Shown here: positions 39,299 to 50,045 of the stretch, in pieces
How the letters are laid out: every line of letters begins with the position of its first letter
How positions within the stretch are numbered: the stretch's first letter is position 1
Assembly: GCA_034766995.1 (NCBI GenBank)
Contig: CM068314.1
Span: forward strand, 15,987,701 to 16,051,700
Length of the DNA stretch: 64,000 bases
Origin: Acanthacorydalis orientalis
Taxonomy: Eukaryota > Arthropoda > Insecta > Megaloptera > Corydalidae
Reading direction: 5' to 3'
Position numbers and translations under genes: made by a program
The notes under the pieces: model-generated
Database searches by the model: none
What the model saw: only the letters and a program-made list of their open reading frames with translations
What the model was told of the DNA's origin: nothing

Positions 39299-39622
39299 AT
39301 TTTATTGAGAACATTTTTGTGTGCTTTCTGGAGAAGTGCAAGAAATGTTGATTAAAGTTCTATTTTCAAGCTTAAAGCTTAATCAATTAATGCTATATGT
39401 CAGACCAGAAAGTTTGGAATAAATTTTTATATTTCATAATTAGACCATTCCCTTCTTCTTCATATATTTTTAATAAGAGAATAAGACAAGGAATATACAA
39501 AATTTTGTTTTGAAAGAAATATCAGATTGTTTTATTCTAAGCTGGCCAGTTGTTATTATTAAATTAATTATTATGTATTTATAAAACCGAATTTAAATAT
39601 AGGGTCTTAATTTATTTTTTTA

Positions 39623-39852
39623 TTAACTTTTTGCATTCTAAGCAATTAGGCTATACAGCAGATCACAAGTGTGTATACTAGGAATTACGACAGGAGTATG
39701 ATAAACATAGAAAAGCATAAATACCCGATGACATTGATAGACTAACGCTTATCGAAGCAATGATAAAATGTGGGCTGTGACACTGGCCTTAGGAGTAGAA
39801 TGCTTTTAAGTGCCTAGGCAGTACAGATGGCCTTGTAAGTGCAAAGAGTTAA
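39623..39852. mobile_element. PiggyBac-like MITE (230 bp)
   Basis: The block is bounded by TTAA at 39623-39626 and 39849-39852, the target-site duplication of piggyBac elements. The ends are inverted repeats: left TTAACTTTTTGCATTCTAAG; right, read inward, TTAACTCTTTGCACTTAC. The CTTTTTGCA/CTCTTTGCA start resembles the CCCTTTGC-type ends of many insect piggyBac-like elements. There is no coding frame, so it is a non-autonomous derivative. Its interior is GC-richer than the flanks. Confidence 0.75.
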
Positions 39853-40229
39853 TTTAAATCAAGAATAAAATGCACCTCATTCATAATTATTGATCTAAAA
39901 TATTGTACAAATTGGGCAGGGATAGTCAATTCGCAGGTGTGTTCTGTATTAATAAATCTATTATTATTATTTTTCATTGATATATTTTACCAGCATACTC
40001 ATGTATTGTTAATTAAAGTAATATCTTTTATATATTAAAAATTTCATATAATTCTTTTATCTCTTTTATCTATGCGCGTGCAAAGAAAATAACGAATTTT
40101 ATTTTCGTAATTTTGTAGAATACGTACTGTTTATTCATAAACGGCATGTTATATATAAACGTTTTCAATAATGAAAGAATGAAAAATATAATATATTATA
40201 AACGGAAAAATGTACAATTGCCTGTTTGA

Positions 40230-40620
40230 CATACACATACACTTAAACAATAGATCACCGGGTCAACTTTGTGAAAGTATTGCCATTTACAACAAAGTGT
40301 TTTGCTGCGTACGCCTTTATTGCGCCCATTCAATTCGTCTTGTCATCGCCATGGATGAATCGTGACACCACACAACAACGCCGACGTGCTGTAATTTATC
40401 AAAGGAGTTTCGCGGAGATTTTCACTAATGGCGACCCTACGTTTATATCTCTTTTGTAGAAAAAAAAAACGATAAATGAGGTATTCGCCAGTTGTTTGTC
40501 TCGTTATAACAAAAACAGAGGTGGTGATATCGCCGCGTAATATTATCAGACAGGATGAGTTCAGAATCGGTCGTAAAAAAAAGATCAAAGGTGTTCATTT
40601 GATAACGTGGACTTACAATT
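40230..40620. other. GC-richer island with unrecognised short frames
   Basis: About 390 bases of balanced sequence. A 62-codon plus frame without ATG start (40271-40459) and an 81-codon minus frame (40343-40588) overlap, and neither has recognisable motifs. Motifs such as GTGACACC and CGTGCTGTAATTTATC fit regulatory DNA as well as coding. It is a candidate intronic enhancer or older repeat. Confidence 0.25.
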
Positions 40621-41058
40621 TTTATTTGAAATGAAACTAAACAACTTTGATATAAAATATTGTTAATATTTGTTCTTCCAAAGTAATAATACGATATTCT
40701 TCAATAGACGTGTGCATTTAGATAACATAAACTTAAAAAGCGAACGATCGTTAAAAAAAAGTGCAAACCTTTTATGATCACGCATTTCGTTCTTACAATT
40801 TTGATTTAGAGGTTTTTATATAGTTTTATTTTTAAATTTATAATCAATCAAATTTACTAGAAAAATTAATATATTAAAATAGAATATTTATCTGTAATTT
40901 TAAAAAAAAATAAATAATTTATTAAAAATATACCGTATTAGCACAAAACAAGGTTTATTTCTACAGATTTTCTTTAAAAATCAAGGGTAATCTTATATCC
41001 GGATCTTGAAAAGTTCAGACTGGCACGCACTGCAGGCGTTTTAAACAACAGACTATCG

Positions 41059-41614
41059 AGTTTTTGGTAGAAGAATAATTGCGGTTTTTTTTAATTCTAA
41101 CCTCATTTTTTTCAATGAAAGTGCCATTTCATCGTGTTCATGTTAATATCATTTTAAAGTGCATTTATCGGTCTGTATTTCCGTAACATCGACTGTAGTT
41201 TTATTATTAATTTTGCTTCCAATTGAGCTATTGAATTAAAGATTAAAAAGAAGTAAGAACAATTTTTTGTATGAGTTCAAAATGAATGCTAAAGTAGCAA
41301 AAACAGATGCTTTTAGTGTTTAGATGCTTTTAGTGTGAGTACTGTTCAAGAAAGTATAGTGAAATGGTGGTTCCAAAAGTTTCGTGCTGGGGACGAAAGC
41401 CTTGAAGATGACAACGGTCGAAGGCGTCTTTCTTCAGTTCATAACAATCAAATGAAGGCATTATTTGAATTATAACCACACACAATAATTCAAAAGCATT
41501 CATAAAAATTAGACATTAGTCATCCAACAGTTCTGGACTACTTGAAACACTTAAATCATATAAATCATTCAAAATTTGAAGGTCATAAACCGTAATTATT
41601 TTCCACGAACCTAA
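41059..41614 (+). mobile_element. Internally deleted mariner, Hsmar1/cecropia-like
   Basis: The left end (TTGGTAGAAGAATAATTGCGG, from about 41059) and right end (AACCGTAATTATT...GAACCTAA, to 41614) are inverted repeats of the TTAGGTTGG...TAATTGCGG type. Inside, 'KWWFQKFRAGDESLEDDNG' at about 41359-41415 is the second helix-turn-helix and linker of the transposase. 'SHPTVLDYLKHL' near 41517-41552 is the H-x-TV-x-x-HLK segment that follows. The catalytic domain is deleted, leaving 556 bp against a usual length near 1.3 kb. There are stops and a short duplication (GATGCTTTTAGTGT twice near 41308-41336). Related copies are at 23018 and 59964. Confidence 0.85.
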
Positions 41615-42141
41615 TTTTACCTTTTATTAACAAAAAATCAACATTTTTTTATTTTTTCCCTTGAGAAAAACTGCGTGTGGTCTTATAATCGAGGTCATAA
41701 GAAATACTTTTTTCTTGATTCCTTAAGCAAAAATTGAGACTCATAATTGGGATCGTTTTATATTCAGACTAATTGGTTATTAAGTATTTTAATCATTTGA
41801 GAACGGTTTGATTTCTAGCGCTGAAAATAAATCAAATTTGTGTTGTTTTTTTTTTGTCAAAAATTAGTGTATAAATTTAAAAATTATAATAAATTAAAAA
41901 AATGCAAAACATGAAAATATGTAAACATTAAAAGCTAAGTATTAGAAAAAATCAATCAAAAGAGCTGATAATTAATAGGAAGACATTAAATAAATATTAA
42001 CTTTGAAAACATTTAAAAAGCATCTTAAAAAATTTACTCCACCCCCAAGTAACATATGTCATGAGACATATGTGGAAACATTTTAATCAAATAATTAAAC
42101 CTGGTATACATCCATGTATATATCTATACCTATATATAATA

Positions 42142-42142
42142 T

Positions 42143-42195
<53 letters not shown>
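42142..42195. repeat. (TA)n microsatellite
   Basis: TA run of about 25 units preceded by TACATACATA. Confidence 0.95.
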
Positions 42196-42199
<4 letters not shown>

Positions 42200-42360
42200 C
42201 AAAATTATCAACAAAAATGTTCGATGATGTCGACTTATTTATTACCCAAATATGTTTATCACCTGTATAAAACAGTAACGTTACAATTATTATATAGATA
42301 TAAATGGATTTTAAAAAAATGTTTATTGTTTCATTCGGTTACATGTAGAGGCTTATAATT

Positions 42361-42427
42361 GACAAGTGGGCGAGTGCAGCGATCCTGGGGGTTGGTGAGC
42401 TCAGCGAGCAGGAGGCGACGCCCCTAG
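42361..42427 (+). mobile_element. Helitron-like 3' terminus (fragment)
   Basis: This short, strikingly GC-rich block ends in a hairpin (AGGAGGCG and CGCCCCT, one bulged A, tiny loop at 42410-42424) followed directly by CTAG at 42424-42427. A GC-rich hairpin just before a CTRR end, preceded by GCGAGC-type repeats, is the hallmark of a Helitron 3' end. A T is normally expected after the insertion; here the next base is C, so the target side is imperfect or mutated. No 5' TC end or Rep/helicase gene was found. Confidence 0.45.
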
Positions 42428-42479
42428 CATATATATATATATATATATATATTATTAAAATTATTTAAATAAGTTCTAA

Positions 42480-42970
42480 CGTAGGCGTATATTCGTTATT
42501 TCATTATTTTGATCATCACATTATATCTAAAGCAATTCTTCACGTTCATTAAACGAAATTTCTTCAACATAATGACATTTTTAGTATGAACGAATTTCCG
42601 TCATTTTATCACGAAGCTAAATATATTAAACAAGAGAGAAAATCGTATCCATATCGTTTTAAGTGCTTGTAACGCTAGTTTAAAGATGATGGCATAAGAA
42701 AATGGCACTCAGTGTTATTATTTAAGCATTTATATTCCAATAACTGTTAGTTTGAAGCTGTTTCCGGGAGATTTTCTTATATTTAAACATTTTAATTCTG
42801 AACGTGATGTTCGTAAAAATAAATACAATTTTCGTCTTTGTTAGTTTTCACTACGAATCTGCTTCTTTAAAATAAATAATTATGTTATAAAATCTTTCTT
42901 GTTTTATGTAAGTGCTAAAAGAGTTTATCGGTGAAAAAATATCCTTTTAACCACTTTATCTTCTTCGAAA
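42480..42970. other. Moderately GC-richer stretch, unassigned
   Basis: Less AT-biased than its flanks, with several CG dinucleotides and homeodomain-like TAAT/ATTA cores. No coding frame or element was recognised. Confidence 0.2.
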
Positions 42971-44467
42971 ATTCGCGGAAAAAAACCTTAACTAATGAAC
43001 TGTAATTTCATAATGATTAATTAGTTTTATTTTTTATAGAAAAATATCAATAAAAAATTAGTGATAAAATGTTCCACATGCGACAGGAAAAAAAACATTT
43101 TTTATTTCATAATCCAGAAAAACATCTTTAAAAAATCTTCCGATATATGTGTCTGTAAAAGACTCATCTACTGTACAAAGTATATGCTTGCAGACAACGA
43201 CAAAAATGAGGGGTTGATTGATAAATGATACTTTTTAGTCGTGTATTATACTACATGTGTTTAGTTGCAACCCGAAACTTTGGATATCACTCGACAAAAA
43301 GCGTTAAGCTTGTGCTTTCATTGTTGAAGTTATTTATAGGATTAAAATTTATCGTGTAGAAGAGAAAGAAACAACATACTATGTAAAAACGAACGTTTTG
43401 TTTATTGTGGTTTACGTAGGTATTCTCTAGTTTACGCTTCTTAATTATCTTTCTTATGAACCCTTCAAGTTCTCATGTAAAATATAACCGCTTTAATAAG
43501 TTTAGAAACAAGTTTAGTAGAAAGTAAATATTCGTCTTGTACTTTATAGGAAGTATTATTAATTATTTAATTCCCAAATACGTATAAAATGAAAATTGAA
43601 ACTTTTATATAAAAAAAAATTATTTACACATGACAAATATTTTGAATACTTAAGTATTTACAGGTACTTATTAATTGATATCATGAGTTTCATCAAGTAA
43701 TAAATGTATATTTTTCGAATATTTCTGCATATAAAACATATCAATTTATGATTATTGATATAATTATATATTTTATACTAAATTATTTTAATACCATTAT
43801 ATTTGATTAATATATTGTCTTTCTATTAAAAGTATTTGTTTTTATTACTTGAATGGTTTCAGTATGGAAATATTTGTAGATTTATTAACATAATGGATGT
43901 ATATTTTCATAAATAAATTTTTCACTTCTCAGTAAAACAATTTTTTTTCTAATGAAAAATGTTCATTAATTGATAATTGATTATTTTGATTACTCATCAA
44001 GTGCATTTAAAATGCAAAGTTTCCATAATCATTAGATGTCTAAGATACAGAAAATAGATCAGAAAATATTTTTGTAGATTAATTGTGAGTGAAAATGTCA
44101 TTTTTGGATCTGAATTTAGTCACATTATTAAAAACTATTATTGTGATAGATTATATAGATAAATTCATTGAAATGATGTTGACGTATTAAATATTGATAT
44201 TTTTATATATGTGGAAATAGATTTGTACTTACGATACAATTTTTTATAAAAGTTAATTTATTAATTTAATTACTTTTTCAGATTTTTGGCTTCAATTTTT
44301 ATTTACTTGCTTTTAATCAGCAACTGAATAATCTAAGTATCGATTTATGTAAATATTTAAAATCTAAATCCCCTAATTTTATAAGAAGGTCCCTCCACTG
44401 AAATGCGAATTATTATTTTTTTTAAATAAATTTTATAATTTGTATTATTTCATTAAATACAATTATT

Positions 44468-44505
44468 ATTGTAATTTATATATATATATATATATAAATT
44501 ACAAT
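44468..44505. repeat. 38-bp palindrome around a TA core
   Basis: ATTGTAATTT at the left is mirrored by AAATTACAAT at the right around pure TA. A further TA run with an ACAATTGT palindrome follows. Confidence 0.85.
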
Positions 44506-45018
44506 AACAATTGTATATATATATATATAATTCACTAGAGATAAAAAAAATGGTATCAGTGTTATTCTCTTCATTGGAAAAATTTAAAAAAATTTAAAAT
44601 TCTATTACGATTTCAATTGTATTTTCAATTAAGATTATAATTATGGTTAACATTCATTCATTATTATACAATTCGAAACATTTACAAATCGAATTTATAA
44701 CTTTTTATAATTTGCAGCATAGCGTATTAAAAAATTAATCAAATTTTTTCTGAATTACACATGAAGGTTTTGTCCGAATTAAAATTATCATTTTTAAAAA
44801 ATATATATATCGTTTATCTTATAATACTTAATATATCAGTATTTGATATTCGAATTCTTTTTGAATTTTTTTATTATTTCGAATGGATGAACGTTTTTAA
44901 AAAAATTATATCAATGTATTACTAATTGAAAATTTTAAATATTGGTTGATGATTTATTCATTGGAGTAAAATAAATACATAACATGTTATTTCTCTAATT
45001 GTATACATGTAAATATTC

Positions 45019-45030
45019 TATGTACACACA

Positions 45031-45076
<46 letters not shown>

Positions 45077-45090
45077 TGTGTGTGTACATA
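45019..45090. repeat. 72-bp inverted repeat around a (TA)n core
   Basis: Left arm TATGTACACACATTCATA and right arm TATGAATGTGTGTGTACATA are complementary except for one extra AC/GT unit, with about 40 bases of TA between them. Confidence 0.9.
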
Positions 45091-46019
45091 AAAATATGTT
45101 TGATTGAATAAAAATCAATGTTTTGTTGTTTTCGAAACAAATATGTTCCCAAATAACAATAATCATAAAAAAATAATGTCAAATATATCATTTTCAGGTT
45201 AAATTTTAAACAATAAACATATTAAATAAAACAATTATCAAATATCATGAAAATTAGATTAACTTAAAATTAATTGTTGACAATGTAAATAAAATTTGGC
45301 GAGGTTTTTGCAGAGGGTAAAAATACGAATGCGTTGTGAATATTAAATTTTTCCGTTTTGACCTCAATATTACAAATCATATTATGTATAGGGGTTACTT
45401 TGAGAGATATGGATATTGTACATATATAATAGTGTATATTATATATATATATATATAATATCTTAAATTAACATTCAAATGTAATTACGTCTCTCTGATA
45501 ACACGATTAAAATCCTACTGTTTTATATTTCGTGAACTGTATTATTTTTATTGCAAATGTAACTATATTTTTGAAACATGAAATTATTTTGACTGTTCCC
45601 TTTTTTCATACCATAAATATATTTACAGTTGGTTGGTTATTATTTTTGTATTGGACTTTCGAAATGAAGTAAACAAATTCTCATTATTATAACTTTTTAT
45701 CGAATGCGGCTATTTTATTCCTCATGAGACATCTGGAAATTTGTTTTTAAATCGTATTCGAACTTTATAGGATATTGGAAAAGTAATATATTTATATACG
45801 GGATTATATGAGTCTATATTTTTATTTTGACAATAAAATGAAATCTATGATTTTCTACGAGTCAATGATTAGAGTTGTGATTTTATTTGTATGTTTTTTT
45901 AATGTGAATTCTGTATATTAGTTTGATCAAACTGTTTATTTGTTTTTTTAACGAAAAATAATCTTTTTTTATATTATAATAATAATTTTATTCCATAATA
46001 TAAATATCATTATTTTGTA

Positions 46020-46935
46020 AGACTTTAGCTCATATTTCTGACAAGTTTATGTTTTCACAAACAATTTTGATAAGATCTTGTGTGAAAAAAGTGTCCATGC
46101 AGTTTTTGATAAATTTTAAATTCTCTTTATTTTCGATTCAAACTATATTGGAAAAATTTGAATAAGCGATAGTCTGAATGTGCAAGGTCTGGTGAATACG
46201 AAGTATGACACAAACTATCATAATCAAACCAATGCAATTTTTATCTAGTAACCGAAAATGTATAGGATCTGAGATTGTTATGCTGGAATACTATATCTAT
46301 CCCACTATTTTCCCTATTTTTCCTTAATAATTATCTTCAAATAGTCAGTTTAGTATTAATATTTCTCTGTAATAATAGTTTGGTTACTAATTGAGTATTT
46401 ATAGTGGATGATTTCCCATTAACTTCGTTGAATATAAAGAATCGCTTCTTGTAAATACAGATCAGTTTTGATTTTACCAATGATATTTTATTTTATTTTT
46501 TCCAGGAATTTTCTCTGTTTCCGTTATTGTAGAGACTCCAGTTTATATAACTGATTACTTATTGCTTTAAAAGTGGATATTTCTATTCTCCTTTTAGACG
46601 TAATCACCAATGAAGATGCGATTTATCAAAATTTTTACAATACATTTATTCGATACTAAAACTTCATAACATATCTAAATATGTTTCTCAGTTTCCTCAC
46701 TAGTCTGATGAATATTTGCTTTATACAGAAACTTTTAATAATCAAACTAGTAATATAATGTGGATTATTTTGAAGTAATGCTATTATTACTCCATCATCA
46801 AATTAAATCGATCTTCCAGCCTTTAAGGAAACCATACAAAAATATTTAGCGCAGAATAAAGAAAAGATTTCATGGGTTCAAATCTTGATAAATGGATTCT
46901 TGTAGACTAGAGAAAAAAATGTTGATAACTGTTTT
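46020..46935 (-). mobile_element. Near full-length decayed mariner transposase, Hsmar1-like, antisense
   Basis: Minus-strand motifs occur in family order with roughly normal spacing. 'KAGRSI*FDDGVIIALLQNN' (about 46775-46835) is the linker and start of the core. 'WEIIHYKYSISNQTII' (about 46370-46420) corresponds to the KGIIHYELL-x-x-NQTI block. 'QHNNLRSYTFSVTR' is the HDNARPH block with Asp changed to Asn. 'SYSPDLAHSDYRLFKFFQ' (about 46145-46200) carries the third catalytic Asp. Many stops and frameshifts show it is inactive. The NQTI and SVTR features fit the cecropia/Hsmar1-like group, as does the 41059 element. Terminal repeats were not found. Confidence 0.75.
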
Positions 46936-47186
46936 AGTTTCAGTCAGTTTTGAAATTAAATTTCTGAGATGGTGTAAATACGCCTTGTTTTATTTTAATT
47001 TTAAAATTTATTAATGTGTGTATATTTTTAAGTTATCTTATTGGTTACATACTGAAATAAAACCTTTCAGTATCAGCTAATAAAATCATAAAATTTAATC
47101 GGAATTATTATGAAATCACTGGATATTATTTTAAAAACTATTTATAGGGAAAAACGAATACATTTTTATATTAATAGGCTGAGTTT

Positions 47187-47268
47187 ATATATATATATAT
47201 ATAAACTAATAATATAAACTATATTCATACTTGACAATAAAAATTTAATACATATCTAGAATATTTTA
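47187..47268. repeat. Dispersed repeat, copy 1
   Basis: Starts in TATATATAAACTAATAATAT and continues to GAATATTTT. It aligns along its whole length with 47861-47938, with a handful of substitutions. The source family is not recognised. Confidence 0.75.
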
Positions 47269-47860
47269 TAAATAAAAATTATAAGCGAAATGAAAATTGA
47301 TTTACGGGTAAAAAAAAGCTATTTGAGAATTTGTGTAAGTGATTAAATGAAAGAGAGATTTATTTGAATTGAAAATAACATAATATTTATCAAAAATATT
47401 ATAGAAACATACGTTTTAAGGCCAGTTTACTTGATTCTAAAATTTTAGTAAATATTTTTGAAATTATAATTATAGAATGTTAAATATATCTAGATTTTTA
47501 TATGAATAATTAAGTATCGATTAAAAACATTATTTAATTGATTAATTGAATATCACAAATACTATTCATTCCAATATTTTATACTGTCACAAATATACAC
47601 TTTGTAAACTAAATAGTATACTTAGAAAACAGAGATTAAATTTTTATAAAATCCATATTAATACTTTTTCATACTTTTATAATTTGTCAACTTGATTCGA
47701 TTTTGATTGATTGATCATTTGATGCTTAAAAGCATGCAAATAGCGATTGGTGAAATAACATCTCTATTACTTTATTCGTTTAAATCGTTTTATATTAAGA
47801 AAGAAGTATATAAAAACATCATAAAACCTTGCACAAAAGTAATATTACGCATACATGGGA

Positions 47861-47938
47861 ATATATATATATATAAACTAATAATATAAATTATATTTAT
47901 ACCTGAGAGATAAAAATTAAGACATAATTGGAATATTT
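47861..47938. repeat. Dispersed repeat, copy 2
   Basis: Direct-orientation copy of 47187-47268, about 675 bases further on, ending just before a second TA microsatellite at 47949-47981. Both copies begin inside a TA run, which suggests a TA-targeting or TA-terminated element, or a local duplication. Confidence 0.75.
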
Positions 47939-47945
47939 TTTGAAA

Positions 47946-47983
<38 letters not shown>

Positions 47984-48302
47984 CCAAAAAAATACTAAAT
48001 AAGTATCAAAAATCAATTTATTATTCTATTATGCGAAAATGCAATTTCAATCGAATTAAATATCAATTGAATGTAATTTATATATTTTGTTATTACCTGA
48101 GTTCATAAAATTATTACAACTGAATTTTATATAAATTGTAAGAGACTATATATATATATATTGATGATTGTTACTGTTAATCAACAAATATGGATTTTTC
48201 ATTTAAGATGTAAACAGGAGAATAAAAATGGAATGGACGAAACGTCTCGATATTTAAATCAATAATTTCACTTTTTTTGAACGAAAAAGTATTTGATGTC
48301 TC

Positions 48303-48725
48303 CCAGTCCTTACCTACGGTAGCGAAACATGGGTGCTTAACTCCAAAATCATTGAAAGACTCTAAACAACACAGAGAAGTATGGAAAAATGTATGCCAGG
48401 AATAACAATAAGAGATAGGAAAAGAATGGAATGGATACGAAAACAGCTAGGAGTCAAAAATAAAATAAGAAGAGTAAAGAGTCTGAAATAAAAATGGGTG
48501 GGGTATGTTGCAAGAAGAGAAGGAAACCGATAGAAAACAGAAATTATTAACAGGGAATCAAAGAATATAAAAAGACCAAGAAAGAGATCAATGAACAGGT
48601 GGGGTAAGGAAATTAAAAATTTCATTGAAATTAGTTGAAAAAAGAGGAATTCAATTGTACAAAAGGAAAAATCATGGAATAAGCCCTTGCCCAGCAGTGG
48701 ATTGACAGGGACCAATGATGATATA
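48303..48725 (+). mobile_element. Non-LTR retrotransposon 3' end (RTE-like), 5' truncated
   Basis: The plus frame opens with 'PVLTYGSETWVLNSKIIERL'. This is the PV-x-TYG-x-ETW motif at the end of the reverse transcriptase in RTE-like and related non-LTR elements. It continues with 'KWVGYVARREGNR' (LKW-x-GHVARR-x-x-RW), 'KRPRKRSMNRWGKEI' (KRSRGRP-x-RW-x-DEI) and, after a frameshift, 'AQQWIDRDQ*' (the usual AQQW-x-x-x end). Several internal stops are present. It ends in ATGATGATA, a short simple tail as expected at an RTE-type 3' end. The 5' break just before the PVLTYG motif fits the truncation usual for target-primed retrotransposition. The long minus-strand frame here (48362-48793) is its shadow. 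Confidence 0.85.
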
Positions 48726-49379
48726 TTGTATATTTTTAATAATCTTGTTATTGGTTTCATGGGATCTTCATTAAATATAAAATGCATGAACAAATGTACA
48801 AATTTGGTTGAGAATGTTATAAACGATTCATATTAGCTACAGGTACCCGCAAGGTGTTACCACAAAACGCAAATAAATGTATGTTTGTATATAAAGAACA
48901 TTAATATCTCAGTATTCAATATTATAGCAATTTTAAACCACGAACTAGTAAATTAAATTTCTGTTTTCTAATTAAAAATGTATATAGCTCACGGTAGTTT
49001 TTATTATTGAACTTTTGTGAAATTGTGTACTTCGTATTTTTTGACCTGTGACCGATTTATAAGATAGAATATTTAGTACTTTTACTTTTAACGCAAATTA
49101 TAAAAAAAAGTGGACTGAATAATTTTGTAACATTGATGTATTTTTAATTTCAAAGTGGATTTTATCGATCAGTATATACGTTTCCGTATATTTGTTTTAA
49201 CTAAAATAAATTCAACTGAAATTATAGACGTTTATATCATTAGATATTTTTGTTGACTTGTTTAAAATTGTTCTATAAATAGTACGATTGAATAAGAAAT
49301 AAGTTTGGAGTATTCGAGATTTTTAATAATCCTAGATTTGAACGTCTGTTACATTTTAATTCCCGTTAAAATCGTGTCG
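48726..49379. other. AT-rich non-coding DNA
   Basis: Nothing recognisable beyond ordinary AT-rich sequence between the retrotransposon tail and the GC-rich island. Confidence 0.6.
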
Positions 49380-50045
49380 TTTATGTAAATCCTGTCGTAT
49401 TATAACGTCAACCATCAATCAAAATGCAAATGTTATGTAAGTTACAGTCTAAACGTTAAGTTAAAAGCATAACAGCATAGTTATTTACACAGATTACGTC
49501 GAATAATCATATATGTTGATGTGATGAGCATCAGCGTTATATTTGCCGTCATGTGTCGTAGGTTCAAACATTCCCCCGAGTGACGCATATCACAGTCCCT
49601 CGCAAACAATACGGTTTTCATCAGAACCACCTACTTTGCCGCCGTCGTCACCGTACGGTTTCATGAAAGTAAGACGGCAACGCGGTCGCAGTTTCCCGTG
49701 ATCATTCAGTGAACTGGGAAACGGTGGAAGACAGGAGACACGATGATCAATTCCCGACTCGCTCGAGTGAAGTAGACATTGAGTCACGTGCCCACGCGTG
49801 GTGTTCAAGGTTTCCCTCCTCACCACCCGTCAGTGACACGCGAAAAAGGATGACTATTGATGAGCTGAAATACCTACACAGCGAATCGTGACATGAATTT
49901 ATTTTCATTAAAGACACCAATATTCCTTTTGTTGTAAGACTTCGAGATCGGGACGTACAATGTGCTACTCGGATCCGGTTACTGTTACATACAGATGACG
50001 AGGAGAATGTTATATGAAACGCGAAAAAAGAATTTAGGAATACTG
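49380..50045. other. Strongest GC-rich island of the window
   Basis: Between about 49540 and 49990 the sequence is close to balanced, with many CG dinucleotides, a CACGTG E-box (near 49785) and CCACGCG. A 60-codon plus frame without ATG start (49709-49891, 'RKRMTIDELKYLHSES') overlaps a 78-codon minus frame (49590-49826); neither matches a family I know. It could be a promoter with a first exon, an unidentified exon, or a conserved regulatory element inside intron 2. The abrupt contrast with flanking DNA is what is directly seen. Confidence 0.35.

Larger units (their letters stand above)
34121..39622. other. AT-rich non-coding DNA
   Basis: Only microsatellites are recognisable (34305-34381, 34971-35000, 36259-36286, 36441-36501, 36767-36825, 37909-38030, 38112-38151), plus the hairpin at 39250-39298. 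A small minus-strand frame near 37538-37648 ('VKRIECDDDSEVWIIKKV') is noted as a finding. Frames around 36593-37099 are chance openings of AT-rich DNA. Confidence 0.6.
42971..46019. other. AT-rich non-coding DNA with palindromic TA tracts
   Basis: No gene was found. It contains two palindromes built around TA runs (44468-44505 and 45019-45090) and a slightly GC-richer patch at 43130-43480 with no recognisable frame. Confidence 0.55.

Noticed and set aside
40271..40588. Overlapping 62- and 81-codon frames in a GC-richer island.
   Set aside because: Neither has recognisable motifs and both are plausible by chance in less AT-rich DNA. Kept only as an island.
46507..46550. Phase-compatible exon candidate after TTTTTTCCAG, reading RNFLCFRYC.
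   Set aside because: It lies inside the antisense mariner relic (46020-46935), and the cysteine pattern does not fit an EGF module.
48362..48793. 143-codon minus-strand open frame, the second longest in the window.
   Set aside because: It is the reverse shadow of the plus-strand retrotransposon tail, with leucine/phenylalanine-rich content and no domain.
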